Source of the DNA: Verrucomicrobiaceae bacterium | GTDB lineage: Bacteria; Verrucomicrobiota; Verrucomicrobiia; Verrucomicrobiales; Verrucomicrobiaceae | Assembly: GCA_016713035.1 (NCBI GenBank) | Contig: JADJPW010000004.1 | Coordinates: forward strand, 62,001 to 126,000 | Reading direction: 5' to 3' | DNA length: 64,000 nucleotides | Shown here: piece after piece, positions 1 through 10,029 of the stretch | Layout of the letters: each line of letters begins with the position of its first letter | Position numbering within the stretch: the first letter of the stretch is position 1 | Position numbers and translations under genes: made by a program | The notes under the pieces: model-generated | Told to the model about the DNA's origin: nothing | What the model saw: only the letters and a program-made list of their open reading frames with translations | Databases searched by the model: none

Positions 1-123
1 TTAGTGACAAAAAAGACCTCACTGCTAGTCTCGGCCTCCCGATTCACAGAAATGGGCGTTCCCGCACGCTCATTAGCAGTCGGTTAAAGTTCCTTCCCCC
101 CCTATTAATCTCCTACTCATCGC

Positions 124-3060
124 ATGAAGACACGCCTCAGCCTCGCGTTTCTCGCCGTCACGAGCCTCAGTGCCGTCGGCCAGGCCCCTACTCCGCCACC
201 GGCCGCGCCTGGAGCACCACCAGCGGCACCAGGTGCCCCGCCTGCCGCCCCTGCGGCACTGAATAAAGCGGATGAGACCGAAGCACTGATGAACGAAGCG
301 GTGAAACTCTTCACCGAAGCCAAGTACCAGGAGGCTCTCTCCAAAATCGCTCAGGCGGAGAAGAATCTGAACAACAAGCCCTTTGAGGGCATCCTCTACG
401 CCAAAGGTGCCTGCTACTTCAATCTCAATGACTACGCGAAGGCGATCGAGGCTCTGGAGACTTATCTGAAGGAGTTCCCCGAGGGTGCGAGCATCATCGA
501 CGTGCGCATGGCCCTGGGCCGCAGCTACATCAAGAGCAAGCAGGGCGATAAAGGCGTGGAGACGCTGAAAGAAGTCGTCAGCAAGTCCCCCGAGAAAAAG
601 GCGGAGGCAGGTCTGGTCATCGCTGATTATTACAAGACGGAGAACAAGCTGGACGAGGCGCTGCAGATCCTCAGCGCAGTGGTGGCAGATGGTGTACGTA
701 GCCCTGAGTCGATCCAGGCTGCCATGATGGCCTCCCAGCTCTATGTGAGCACCGGGAAGCTCGAAGAGGCCAGCGCTCTGATGGACAAGGTGCGCAACTT
801 TGCCTCCGGCGGCGACAATATCGCCCAGATGAACAACATCTACCTCCAGCTCGGGGATGAGATGATGGAGAAAAAGGCATTCAAGGAAGCGCTGGCCGCC
901 TACCAGCTCGTTCGCCGCAAGAGTGAGATCAGCCGCATTCAGAAGGAGCAGCTCGCGAAAATCGAAGCTCGTCTAAAAGTCACCAAAGCAGGTGATCAGA
1001 AGGTGGAATTGGAGACCAAGCTCAAGGCCAACCAAGACATCCTCGCCGAGATCGAGAAGCGCTCGGATTACGATGCCTCCCTCTACTACCGCCTGGGCCG
1101 TAGCTACTTTGAGATGGGCCAGCCTCCTGCTGAGGGCCAGCCCGGTGACCCGAGCCGCCTCTGGCAGTCCATCCTGGCCTTCAACACCATCGTGGATGAC
1201 TACAAAGAATTCCCCCAGCGTGATAAATGCATGTACGGCCTCATCATGGTCAATGCGAACCTCAAGCGCATCAAAGAGGCCCGTGAGCTGTGCGTAAAGT
1301 TCATCGACACCTTCCCTGATAGCGATCAGATCGGTGCTATCTCCGAGATGTACGGCATGCTCGCCTACCAGAATGGCCAGCTCGAAGAAGCGAATACCGC
1401 CTTCAACAAAGCGGCGAACTTCCCGAAAGCAGACAAAGAGCGTCTGCGCTTCCTCAATGGCATCGTGCTCTTCGAATTGCAGCGCTTTGACCAGGGCCGC
1501 GCCCTGCTGGAGTCCCTCATCGCAGAGAATAAAGACAGCGTCTATAAAGATGAGGCTCTGTACCGCATCGCTCTGAGCTACTTCTACCAGAACGATTACA
1601 AGAACGTCATGAAGGCCCTCGAAAACTACATCGAGGCCAACCCCAAAGGCACCTACATCTGCGATGCGAAGTATCGCTTGGCATTCATCACCTTCCAGGA
1701 AGGCAAAAAAGACAATGCGCTGGAGGCCCTGATCAAAATCGCTCAAGAGCACCCGAATGATCAAAACATCGGCCAGGTGCATGCGCTGATGGGTGACATC
1801 TACAACCAGAAGAATGACTGGGAGAAGGCGATGGAGCAGTTCGGACTCGCTGTGGACAAGGCCAAGACCGATGACGTGCTCAATTACGCCATGGACCAAG
1901 TGACCGACCTCTACGTCGGATCAAATGAGTGGAAGAAACTCGCGGACATGTGGCAAAAGTACTACAACACCCACAAGAATAACGAGGACCAATCCCTCAA
2001 GGCGATCCTGTGGATCAGCCGCTCACACATCAAGGACCAGAAGCCCCAAGAGGCCGAAAAACTGCTCTCCGAGCATGTGAAGCAGCGCATCTCCAACCCT
2101 GCCAATCAGCAGGTCGAGGGCCTCATCCAGCAGCTCGTGAAAGTCGTCACCCCGAAGCGCCGCCGTGCCGCCCCGGCAGCAGAGCCCGCCGCTGCCACCG
2201 ATGCCGCCGCGAAGCCCGCCGAGCCCGCGCCAGCCCCCGCAGCAGCAGCCGGCCCCCGCGTGCCGCAGTATGAGCAGCCCTTCGAGGAAGTGGAAAAGAA
2301 GCTCGAAGACCTCCTCACACCCGCCAAAGAGCTCAACAACGGCACCTCGCAGATGCGCATCCTCTTTGCCAAGACCTGGCTAGCGAAGGAAATGAAGCTC
2401 GCGGACAAGGTGAGTAAGTTTTTCAACATCCTCGTCGAAGTGGCCAACCCCATCGACCTCAGCCCGATGCTACTGGCTACCGTGGGTGACAATGCACGCC
2501 AGAAGGGCGACTTCGACAAGGCTACGGCCTGCTACGTCCGCCTGCGTGACCTCTTCAAAGACACCGAATACTCTGATGGTGCCCCTGTCGGCCTCGCAGA
2601 AATCGAATACGAAAAAGGCAACAACGACAAGGCGCTGGAACTCTTCAAAGCCGCCAGCGAATACCAAGGCAGTGCCTACATCCTCCAGGCCACGCAGGGC
2701 ATCGCGAAGGCCAGCTTTAAGCTCAAAAAGTATGACGAAGCGAAGAAGCTCTACGAACAGATCGCCCAGACAAAGGAATGGCGCGGTGAGCCCACTGCCA
2801 ATGCCCTGCGCATGCTCGGCGACATCGAAGCTGGACAGAATAAGCACGAGGCCGCCATCGCCTACTATCAGCGTGTCTTTTTAGCCCATCAGCGCTGGAA
2901 AACGGAAATGCTCCTCGCCTACGTCGGCTCCGCAAAGTCCTTCATCGCCCTCAACAAGAAGGAGGAGGCCCGAAATACCCTCCAGGAGGCCAAAAACCGC
3001 AAAGACCTCCAGGAACTGCCCGAAATGAAAGAGATCGATAAACTCCTCTCCACGCTCTAA
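124..3060 (+). CDS. Secreted TPR-repeat protein, head of the Exb/TonB-like locus
   Basis: A 978-residue protein with an intact frame. A signal peptide (hydrophobic residues about 5-19, ending near SAVGQ) is followed by a Pro/Ala linker (about 21-46). Successive TPR-type helix pairs then run almost to the C-terminus, for example around AKAIEALETYLKEFP and DKALELFKAASEYQG. A second Pro/Ala-rich insert at about residues 680-715 splits the array. It heads a same-strand run with another TPR protein, ExbB, two ExbD and a TonB-like protein, so I infer a periplasmic scaffold or binding partner for that motor. TPR proteins have no catalytic signature, so the ligand is unknown. The signal peptide argues against a cytoplasmic role. 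Confidence 0.85.
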   Translation: MKTRLSLAFLAVTSLSAVGQAPTPPPAAPGAPPAAPGAPPAAPAALNKADETEALMNEAVKLFTEAKYQEALSKIAQAEKNLNNKPFEGILYAKGACYFNLNDYAKAIEALETYLKEFPEGASIIDVRMALGRSYIKSKQGDKGVETLKEVVSKSPEKKAEAGLVIADYYKTENKLDEALQILSAVVADGVRSPESIQAAMMASQLYVSTGKLEEASALMDKVRNFASGGDNIAQMNNIYLQLGDEMMEKKAFKEALAAYQLVRRKSEISRIQKEQLAKIEARLKVTKAGDQKVELETKLKANQDILAEIEKRSDYDASLYYRLGRSYFEMGQPPAEGQPGDPSRLWQSILAFNTIVDDYKEFPQRDKCMYGLIMVNANLKRIKEARELCVKFIDTFPDSDQIGAISEMYGMLAYQNGQLEEANTAFNKAANFPKADKERLRFLNGIVLFELQRFDQGRALLESLIAENKDSVYKDEALYRIALSYFYQNDYKNVMKALENYIEANPKGTYICDAKYRLAFITFQEGKKDNALEALIKIAQEHPNDQNIGQVHALMGDIYNQKNDWEKAMEQFGLAVDKAKTDDVLNYAMDQVTDLYVGSNEWKKLADMWQKYYNTHKNNEDQSLKAILWISRSHIKDQKPQEAEKLLSEHVKQRISNPANQQVEGLIQQLVKVVTPKRRRAAPAAEPAAATDAAAKPAEPAPAPAAAAGPRVPQYEQPFEEVEKKLEDLLTPAKELNNGTSQMRILFAKTWLAKEMKLADKVSKFFNILVEVANPIDLSPMLLATVGDNARQKGDFDKATACYVRLRDLFKDTEYSDGAPVGLAEIEYEKGNNDKALELFKAASEYQGSAYILQATQGIAKASFKLKKYDEAKKLYEQIAQTKEWRGEPTANALRMLGDIEAGQNKHEAAIAYYQRVFLAHQRWKTEMLLAYVGSAKSFIALNKKEEARNTLQEAKNRKDLQELPEMKEIDKLLSTL

Positions 3061-3105
3061 ACCGCCTCAACGACCCTAAAGCCACTTTTGCCCCTTTTTT
3101 GACCG

Positions 3106-4113
3106 ATGAAGCGCCTCCTCGCCATTTTCACAGTCTCCGTCCTCAGCCTCCTCGCGGCAGGCTCTGCCTCTGCGCAGGCCATCGTGCTGAAGGATGGCAG
3201 TAAAGTCTTCGCCAATGAGTTCTCCATCACTCCAGAGGGGAAAATCACCCGCACCATCAAGATCGGCGAGGCCACGGCCACCTCCGAGATCATGCGGGCC
3301 AATATCGAATCCCTGGAGTGGCCCTACCCGGCAGAATTGACCGATTCGTCCGATCTCCTCGCCAAAGGCAAAGTGGAAGAAGCCATCGCTGTGTTAGCGA
3401 AGGGCAAGGCCTTCTTTGAGCACTTCAAGGAAGTCGAAGGAAACTGGTATGTGGACATCTTTTTCGCCTACATCGAGGCCCTCAACAGCGGCGGAAAATT
3501 CGATGATGTGATCAAGCTCATGCCCTCTGCACGCTTGCTGAAGCTCACCGATGCCCAAAAGATGCGTCTGCGCATCATCCAGCTCGATATCGACCGCCAG
3601 ACCACCAGCGACTACATCACCATCGTCAGCGAGGCAGAGAGCATCCTCAAAGAGACCGATGACAGCGCCATCGGAGCCTCCATCTGGAACATCATCGCCG
3701 ATGTGCATGTGAAGAAGAAAGAGTGGGAAAAAGCCCTGCTCGCCTACCTGCGCATCCCCGTCTTTTACGGCTCCCAGGTGCAGCGTGTGCCGGAGGCAGA
3801 GCTCCAGGCCGCCACCATGCTGGTCAAAATGAAGCGCTACGAAGACGCTACATCCTTTTTCAGCCGCCTGATCGAAAGCTACCCCGGCTCCCAGATCGCC
3901 GAGCGTGCCACCAAGGAGAAAGCCTCCATCGCTGGCATGAAAAATGAAGATCAAGAACCCGCCAAGAAAGAAGGCGATGCCAAAGAGGGCGAAAAGCCTG
4001 CTGAAGGCGCAAAACCTGCCGCTGAACAAGCCCCCGCAGACGCCGCAAAGCCCGCCGAGGCCCCCGCCCCAGCAGCAGATGCCGCGAAATCCAGCACCGA
4101 AGCGAAAAAATAG
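3106..4113 (+). CDS. Periplasmic TPR-like protein with charged Lys/Glu/Pro/Ala tail
   Basis: A 335-residue protein with a clear signal peptide (MKRLLAIFTVSVLSLLAAG, cleavage after ASAQA). A short beta-rich segment (about 25-65, including VLKDGSKVFA) precedes TPR-like helices (about 75-275). The last 55 residues are a low-complexity tail of K, E, P and A, like the inserts in the preceding TPR protein. It starts 45 bases after the upstream stop and lies just before exbB, so it is probably co-transcribed. I infer an envelope accessory protein of the Exb motor. No enzyme motif is visible. The frame is intact. Confidence 0.8.
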   Translation: MKRLLAIFTVSVLSLLAAGSASAQAIVLKDGSKVFANEFSITPEGKITRTIKIGEATATSEIMRANIESLEWPYPAELTDSSDLLAKGKVEEAIAVLAKGKAFFEHFKEVEGNWYVDIFFAYIEALNSGGKFDDVIKLMPSARLLKLTDAQKMRLRIIQLDIDRQTTSDYITIVSEAESILKETDDSAIGASIWNIIADVHVKKKEWEKALLAYLRIPVFYGSQVQRVPEAELQAATMLVKMKRYEDATSFFSRLIESYPGSQIAERATKEKASIAGMKNEDQEPAKKEGDAKEGEKPAEGAKPAAEQAPADAAKPAEAPAPAADAAKSSTEAKK

Positions 4114-4141
4114 CTCCACATTTTCCAACCAATACCCCATG

Positions 4142-5000
4142 ATGCACCCCCTCCACCCTGCTAATACCATGACCAGCCCCCACCGTCACAGCCTCGTCCG
4201 CTACCTCCCACTTCTGGCCCTCACAGCCATGACCGGTCTCGCCTCCGCCCAGGAGGCTGCCGCAGCCGCCGCTGAGGCACATCCAGAAGGAGACTCCCTC
4301 ATCACGCTCTTCGTCCAGGGTGGTTGGGTCATGTACCCGCTGCTCATCTGCTCGATCGTCATGGTCTGGCTCACTGTGGATCTCTGGGGCCGCACCGGTG
4401 CCAAGAAAGTGGCTCCTCCAGCCCAAGTCGCCCAAATGCAGGACCTCTTCCGTGGTGGTGACTACGTCGGAGCCTACCAGTTCGCCAAGAGCAATGCCTC
4501 CCCCCTTTAGTGACGTCTCTCGCGTCTGCCTCAGCTTCGCCGGTGACGGCCACGATGCCGTGGACGCCGCGATGTTCAGCGAGATCAATAAAGTCAACGC
4601 CACCATCCAGACCCGCATCAACTACCTCTCCGTTATCGGGGTCTGCACTCCCATGATCGGTCTGATCGGTACGGTGGCTGGTATGAAAGGCGCGTTCGCC
4701 GAGTTGGGCAAATCTGGTGCCTCCGACGTGGGTGCTCTCTCTGGCCACATCGGTGAGGTGCTCGTCGCTACTGCCACGGGTCTGGTCATCGCCGTTCCTG
4801 CCTTCCTCGTGTTCTACTTCCTGCGTAACCGCCTCCAGGGCGGCATGGGCGTGCTCCAAGAAGTCGTCTCCGCCCTCTTCCGCAAAATGCCTTATGATCA
4901 CCTGAAAGGTGCCCACGTCGGCGAGGAAGAATTCTACGCCGCTGTGCCAAACTGGGTCGCAGGTGGTGGTGAACACCCCGCGACACCTGCGGCAGCCTGA
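4142..5000 (+). CDS. exbB: MotA/TolQ/ExbB proton-channel protein (one frameshift as read)
   Basis: Proton-channel subunit of an Exb/Tol-type inner-membrane motor, which works with ExbD to energise a TonB-like partner. An N-terminal signal-like segment ending LASAQ precedes the first membrane helix (VMYPLLICSIVMVWLTVDLW). The frame breaks at about 4500 in a run of six C (gcctcccccctttag). With five C the protein continues as SPFSDVSRV. The rest carries the conserved ExbB helices GVCTPMIGLIGTVAGMKGAF and TATGLVIAVPAFLVFYFLRN. Start is the ATG at 4142, or the in-frame ATG at 4169. The perfect resumption of a conserved family points to a sequencing indel. Two exbD genes follow. Confidence 0.88.
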
Positions 5001-5097
5001 GTTTGATCTTTTTAGTATTCAACGACCGGGGCGGTGGCCTCAGAACCACCGCTCCCCATTTATCTCTCACTTTTAAACCACTAACTTTTATACCAAT

Positions 5098-5532
5098 ATG
5101 GGCGGCGGCGGCGGCAGCATGGAATCAGGCGAACCGGAGTTTCAAATCGCTCCGATGATTGACGTTCTCCTCGTACTACTCATCTTCTTCATGTCGATCA
5201 CCTCCTCTCAGGTGGCCAAGATCGACAAGGAGATCACTCCGCCCATCGCTGGCGCGGCTAAAAAGAAGGAGAAGGACATGACGAACGAGGCCATCGTCAA
5301 CGTCCGCTGGGATAACAAACGCCAGCAGTCGGTCATCATGTATCAGGACAAGCCCTTTGCAGAGCTCGACTCCCTCTCTGACATCCTGCGCGGCTACAAA
5401 GAAAAAGTCCCCACCTACCGCGTCATCATCCGCGGTGATAAAGCCCTCCCCGCCGTCGAAATCCAACGCGTCATGGCCATGGTCGCCCAGGCCGGCATCG
5501 ACGACATTTCCTTTTCAGCCCTCAACCAGTAA
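5098..5532 (+). CDS. exbD: ExbD/TolR biopolymer transport protein, first copy
   Basis: A 144-residue ExbD/TolR-family protein: short cytoplasmic N-terminus, one membrane helix and a periplasmic domain. The family signature FQIAPMIDVLLVLLIFFM is at residues 18-35 and contains the conserved membrane Asp (PMIDV) thought to carry protons through the ExbB pore. The periplasmic part has the typical VIIRGDKALPAVEIQRVM segment. The N-terminus starts with an unusual poly-Gly run (MGGGGGS). It ends 6 bases before the next exbD, so the two are almost certainly co-translated. ExbD works as a dimer, so two genes suggest a heterodimer, which is inference. Confidence 0.92.
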   Translation: MGGGGGSMESGEPEFQIAPMIDVLLVLLIFFMSITSSQVAKIDKEITPPIAGAAKKKEKDMTNEAIVNVRWDNKRQQSVIMYQDKPFAELDSLSDILRGYKEKVPTYRVIIRGDKALPAVEIQRVMAMVAQAGIDDISFSALNQ

Positions 5533-5538
5533 AAATCC

Positions 5539-6033
5539 ATGTCCGCCCCCGGAAAACACCGCCAGATCGAGCACGATAGTGGTGCTCTCGGCTTCCAGAT
5601 CGCCCCCATGATCGACGTCGTCTTCGTCATCATGCTCTTCTTCATGGTCATGGCTGGCTCCCAGAAGAAAGAAATGGAGCTCAAAAGCCAGCTCCCAGGC
5701 GTAGCCCCCGCCAGCGCCGATGCCCCCACGGAGATGCCTGATGAAATCATCATCAACATCGAGGAATCCGGCATCGTCCTCATGAACGAAGAGGAATTCG
5801 ACAATCCTCCCCCTGCCCGCCCCGTCCCGCCCGAGCTCGACAAGCTCCCCAACATGACCGCGACGCTCAAGCGCCTGAAACAGGAGGCTGACAACCGCAA
5901 CGCCAAAGTCATCGTCACCATCGAGGCTGAGGAGCAGGCCAAATACGAGCGCGTCATCGACGTGCTGAACTCCCTCGCCATCGCCAAGGTCGCAAATGTC
6001 ACCTTCACCGTCGGCAGCGACGCTGGATTCTAA
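5539..6033 (+). CDS. exbD: ExbD/TolR biopolymer transport protein, second copy
   Basis: A 164-residue ExbD-family protein, clearly different from the first copy. The signature FQIAPMIDVVFVIMLFFMVM is at about residues 17-36 with the conserved membrane Asp. The periplasmic region carries a Pro-rich insert near residue 95 (NPPPARPVPPE) and the C-terminal KVIVTIEAEEQAKYERVIDV segment typical of the family fold. The frame is intact, which is notable because the genes on both sides are frameshifted as read. It follows the first exbD by 6 bases and precedes the TonB-like toroid protein by about 100 bases. Confidence 0.92.
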   Translation: MSAPGKHRQIEHDSGALGFQIAPMIDVVFVIMLFFMVMAGSQKKEMELKSQLPGVAPASADAPTEMPDEIIINIEESGIVLMNEEEFDNPPPARPVPPELDKLPNMTATLKRLKQEADNRNAKVIVTIEAEEQAKYERVIDVLNSLAIAKVANVTFTVGSDAGF

Positions 6034-6135
6034 TTATTCCTGAACACCGGACTGAAAAAAGTTTCTCTTTTACCCCAAGAAACGCCCAACCCCGCGAGTG
6101 TTCCCTGCAACCCGCATCAGCACGACTATCCTTTT

Positions 6136-8341
6136 ATGAGTAATCCGGACCCCAATCAGCAGCCACCGCAGCAGCCAGGAGCAGATACTCCCGGCTATCC
6201 GCAGCATCCTGGAGCGACCCAGCCCATGATGCCACCGGGATACATGCCGCCGCAGGGCTACCCACCGCAAATGCAAGGCTACCCCCAGGGTTATCCCCAA
6301 GGCTATCCCATGCCACAGCAGGGCTACCCCCAGGGCTATCCCATGCCGCCGCAGGGCTATCCCATGCCACCCCAGGGCTATCCGCCGCAGATGCCCGGTA
6401 TGCCACCAGGCTACGGCTACCCCCCGCAGATGCCCGGTTATCCCCAGGGCTATCCGATGCACCCTGGCATGATGCCACCTCCGAGCACCATGCCGATGCC
6501 GGCCGTCATGCCGCCTCCCGCGCCATCAGCCGCTCCTGCGACGCCTGCCCCTGCCGCCCCAGCATCCGCCCCTACTGGCAAACCTGCGGCTCCAGCTCCG
6601 AAATCACCCTCCGCACCCACGCCAAAGGCACCTGCAGCACCCGCCGCACCCGCGCCAAAGGCACCCGCTGCCCCAGTCGCAACCGCAGTGCAGGCTCCAG
6701 CACCCGTCGTCGCAGCCGTCGCTATCGCCGATGACTCCGCCCATGGTCATGAGGAAGTCCACGCCATCCCTGCCGAGGAGCTTTTCCATCCAGAAGCCGT
6801 CCACCACTTTGAATCCAAGCCACAGAGTGCCTTCATGCGCACTTGGAAAAAAATCGGAGCGGGCTCCCTCGGCTTCTCCATCCTTGTCCATGCCGGTATC
6901 CTTATCGCCATGGGCCTGATCGTCGTCGCCCATCAAATGGTCGAAAAACAGGTCGATTTCCTCCCCGGTGGCGGCACCCAGCAGGGCCAGCAGGCCAGCC
7001 AGGACCTCCAGCACAAGGTCCAGCAGAAAAACGCTCCTCCATCAGCAAAACCACGCCGATGAAGAAAATCGTCACCACTAGCGTGAATGCCGAGATTTCC
7101 CTCCCAGAGGCCCCACCTGACTCTCTCGACATCCCGGATGCCATGAGCTCCGTCGGTGGCGGTGCCATGAGCAGCGGCGGCTTCGGCGGCGGCGGTATGG
7201 GCGGTGGCTTCGGCAAAGGAATGGGCATCGGCGGAGCCTCCGGCTTCTCCGCACTCCCTCTCCTCCATGCGCAGCCGCTGCGCACCAGCCGAGCGTCTCG
7301 AAAACTCCGCCAAACCGGCGGCAATCCTGAGTGCGAAGCTGTCGGGAGTGCCTCCTCGAATGGCTCAAAAACAAACAGAACGCCGATGGCTCCTGGGGCC
7401 GTGGAAACAAAGCCGCGATGACCGGCCTCTCCCTCCTCTGCTTCCTCGGTCGCTGCGAGACTCCCGAAAGCCCCTTCTACGGCGACACCGTCCTCAAAGG
7501 CATCAACTACCTCATCGAGCTCAGCAAAAAGAATCCCCACGGCCTCATCACTGAAGGCTGGCAGGGCGGCAAAGGCGGCGCAGGCACCTATGAGCACGGC
7601 ATCGCCACCTACGCACTCGGCGAGATGTACACCCTGGCCCGTCTCGGAGCCAAGCCCCTCCCCGGCATGCGTGAGGCCTTTGAAAAAGGCGTCAAAATCA
7701 TCATCGAAAACCAGTCCGCCAAAGGCGGCTGGGGCTACGGTGGCAAAGAAATCGTCTATAACAAAGGCGCGAATGACCTCTCCGTCGTAGGCTGGCAGTT
7801 CCAGGCCATCAAAGCCGCCAAAAACACCAAACTCAAGATCGACGGCCTCGAAGGCTGTATCAAAAAGATGCTGGAATACATGGAAGGCATGCAAACCAAA
7901 GACGGCGGCTTCGGCGGTGCCAACCGCGACGCCCACTACAATCAGTGGTCCCTCACAGGCGTCGGCATCCTTGCCAACGAAACCATGGCTAAGAACAAAT
8001 CCTCCTCCACCAAGAAGGCTGTCAAGTTCCTCCATGAGTTCCTCGCCGCAGAGCCCCTCGATTGGAACAAGAACTGCAACCTCTACTGCTGGTACTACTA
8101 CACCCAGGCCTTCTTCCAGGTCGGTGGTGAAGAGTGGAAGTTCTATAATCAGCAATTCCTTCCCCAGATCCTCTCCGCAGCGCAGCCAGACGGCTCCTTC
8201 AAGCGTGGCCGCCCGAACTACGCAGCCGGTGACGCCGCAGATGACATCTACCGCCAGTGCCTCTGCACTCTCCAGCTCGAGGTGGACTACCGTTACCTCA
8301 AAGTCGCGGATACCGAAGAGCAGTCCTTCTTCGACAAATAA
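6136..8341 (+). CDS. TonB-like membrane protein with Pro/Tyr-rich tail and squalene-cyclase-like toroid domain (frameshifted as read)
   Basis: One protein reconstructed over three or more one-base shifts (about 7030 and 7260-7330). In order: (1) residues 1-115, repeats of GYP with Pro, Gln and Met; (2) a Pro/Ala linker to about 215; (3) a charged stretch and a single membrane helix at about residues 243-262, containing SILVH, the SxxxH pattern of the TonB helix that couples to ExbB/ExbD; (4) a Gly-rich linker; (5) a C-terminal prenyltransferase/squalene-cyclase-like repeat domain with QNADGSWG, QSAKGGWGYG and QTKDGGFGG motifs. TonB topology would put the tail in the cytoplasm and the toroid in the periplasm. 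No squalene cyclase Asp motif (DXDD) was recognised, so a binding or structural role is more likely than cyclisation. Placement after exbB-exbD-exbD supports a motor partner. Confidence 0.72.
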
Positions 8342-8364
8342 GCCGAATCAGTTCTCTGCCAGCA

Positions 8365-8398
8365 CGGCCCGCGTTTATCACGAACGCGGGCCGTTTTT
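8365..8398 (+). terminator. Rho-independent terminator of the Exb locus
   Basis: A perfect 11-bp stem (cggcccgcgtt at 8365-8375 pairing with aacgcgggccg at 8383-8393), a 7-base loop and a run of five T at 8394-8398. It lies 24 bases after the stop of the toroid protein and closes the run that begins at 124. Confidence 0.93.
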
Positions 8399-8455
8399 GC
8401 TTCTGGTAAAACACATCACGCACTCGAAGCATGAAAAGAGTCTAATTGCTTGAGA

Positions 8456-9522
8456 ATGAGCAGATTCCAAGCCATGTTCTCGCCCTCTTCCCTGCGATTC
8501 CCAGAATCAATTCCGCCTGTCAACATCATGACCACCGGCTCTGTAGCTCCCCACCGTGCCTTCATCGGCGTGGCTGCGACACTCTGCGTGTGTTTGATCC
8601 TCTGTCTGGTCGCTGGCTGGCAGTGGTTTGGCAACGAGGTCAAACGCCGCACGATGATCCTGGAGCGAGCACAGCAACAAGAAGCGAAAATTCGGGCGAT
8701 GGAAAAACTTGGCCTTGATGCTGATGCGGGCATCCTCAGCGATGACATGGAGCAGACTTCTCCCGTAGGTCTGAACGAGACGACGCCACACGTCGCCAAT
8801 TCAGAGACTAAATCCAGCAGCCACAGGCTAGCCCTCGCCAAAGAACTGACACCGCAGATGGACGCACCTGACTTTAAAGAGGCCGAGCAGGCGCTAGAGA
8901 AGTTTTGGGTAGCCAAGGATGTGAAGGATCGCCTGCCACTGGTCTTCGAAGCCGGGCGGATAGAGCCCTACATGCGCCAGTATTACGAAATCGATCACGA
9001 GCTAGACCCAGATCACGGGGAGCTATTGGATAAAAAGCGCCTGCTCATTGAAGGACACGAGATTCTCTACTTCAGCTACAAGAGCACGCGCACCACAGGC
9101 TTGCTCGAAATCGCCATGCGCCGTGGAGACAAAGGCAGCTTCCTTATTGACTGGGAAAGCGTCATCGGCCGCTGCGAACAGAGCTTCGCCGAGCTGAAGC
9201 GAAGCCGCCCGATCGAGCCTGTGATGATCCGCGCCTTTGTGCGACTCTTGAGTATTACAACTACGAGTTCACAGACAGTAATCGCTACCTCTGCGTCAAA
9301 ATGATCGGCCCGAACGGTGTGGACACACTCTACGGCTTCGCCGAGCGTGAGTCGGAGCTGGGGCGCTGGCTCTCTGCGCAGCTCGCTGGCACCGCCGCTG
9401 GTAGCGCACTATCTGGCTACACGATGCGTGTCGCCTACCCAGAAAATGCACAGTCAGATCAATGCTTGCTGATCAAAGAGGTGATCGAGCCACGCTGGCT
9501 GGTGCTCAGTCAGACCAAGTAA
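8456..9522 (+). CDS. Membrane-anchored hypothetical protein (one frameshift as read)
   Basis: Family not recognised. The first part (8456 to about 9240) encodes an N-terminal membrane helix (HRAFIGVAATLCVCLILCLV), a Gln/Glu-rich linker and a soluble domain with SHRLALAKEL and LPLVFEAGRIEPYMRQYYE. A lost base near 9245 shifts the frame, and the next frame continues EYYNYEFTDSNRYLCVKMIG to the stop at 9522. The whole is about 355 residues. The ATG at 8456 is used; an in-frame ATG at 8528 just before the membrane helix is an alternative. The soluble domain faces the periplasm if the helix is a signal anchor. It stands alone between the Exb terminator and the ferredoxin. Confidence 0.6.
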
Positions 9523-9595
9523 ACTCAGCCGCCGCCCGGGCATGCCTTGATGGAGGCACACACTGAGAGGGGAGCGATCAAAAACAGCCGGCGGA

Positions 9596-9833
9596 TCAGC
9601 CTTCGCCGTCACGACCGATAGCCTCCACAGGACAGCCAGTGAGGGCTTCCTCGCAGAGTTTCGTCTCTTCATCATTCTCTGGCTGTTTAAACAGGTAGGG
9701 AATGACCGCCGTCGTCATCGCGTTTGAAGTTCGCGGGAGCAGTTTCACGGCAGAGGTCGCAGTCGATGCACTGATCGTCCACATAGTAAGCGCCGGACAC
9801 GTTCTGGGAGTATTTGTTCGCTGCGTCAGCCAT
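9596..9833 (-). CDS. Small 4Fe-4S ferredoxin (one frameshift as read)
   Basis: Electron carrier of about 79 residues. Reading down from the ATG at 9833, the N-terminal half contains the cluster motif CIDCDLC preceded by YYVDDQ, followed by ANFKRDDDGG. An extra C near 9707 shifts the frame, and the second half continues with YLFKQPENDEETKLCEEAL and the closing TGCPVEAI motif. The single-cluster pattern CxxCxxC...CP and the acidic composition fit bacterial ferredoxins that pair with reductases. It is divergent from the symporter gene, with about 195 bases between them. The redox partner is unknown from this window. Confidence 0.82.
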
Positions 9834-10029
9834 CAAAGGAAGGGGGTAGGATTGAGAGGGCGTGGACAGTAGAGGCCGACTCTGCTGTTTCAATGGCTTT
9901 TTAAGCCCAAAATGAGCCCGGAACTCCAGCAGGCCGAAAATGCCCAATGATGCCCCATTCTAGAAATCTTGTCCTTTTTCGGCCTTGGCGGCATAAAGCA
10001 GCCCTTGGGGCCTGTTTTCCTTCTTTATC

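Noticed and set aside
4490..4515. Programmed frameshift in exbB
   Set aside because: The C6 site lacks a classic slippery heptamer with a downstream hairpin, and dozens of similar one-base breaks occur in the next 27 kb, so a sequencing indel is far more likely.
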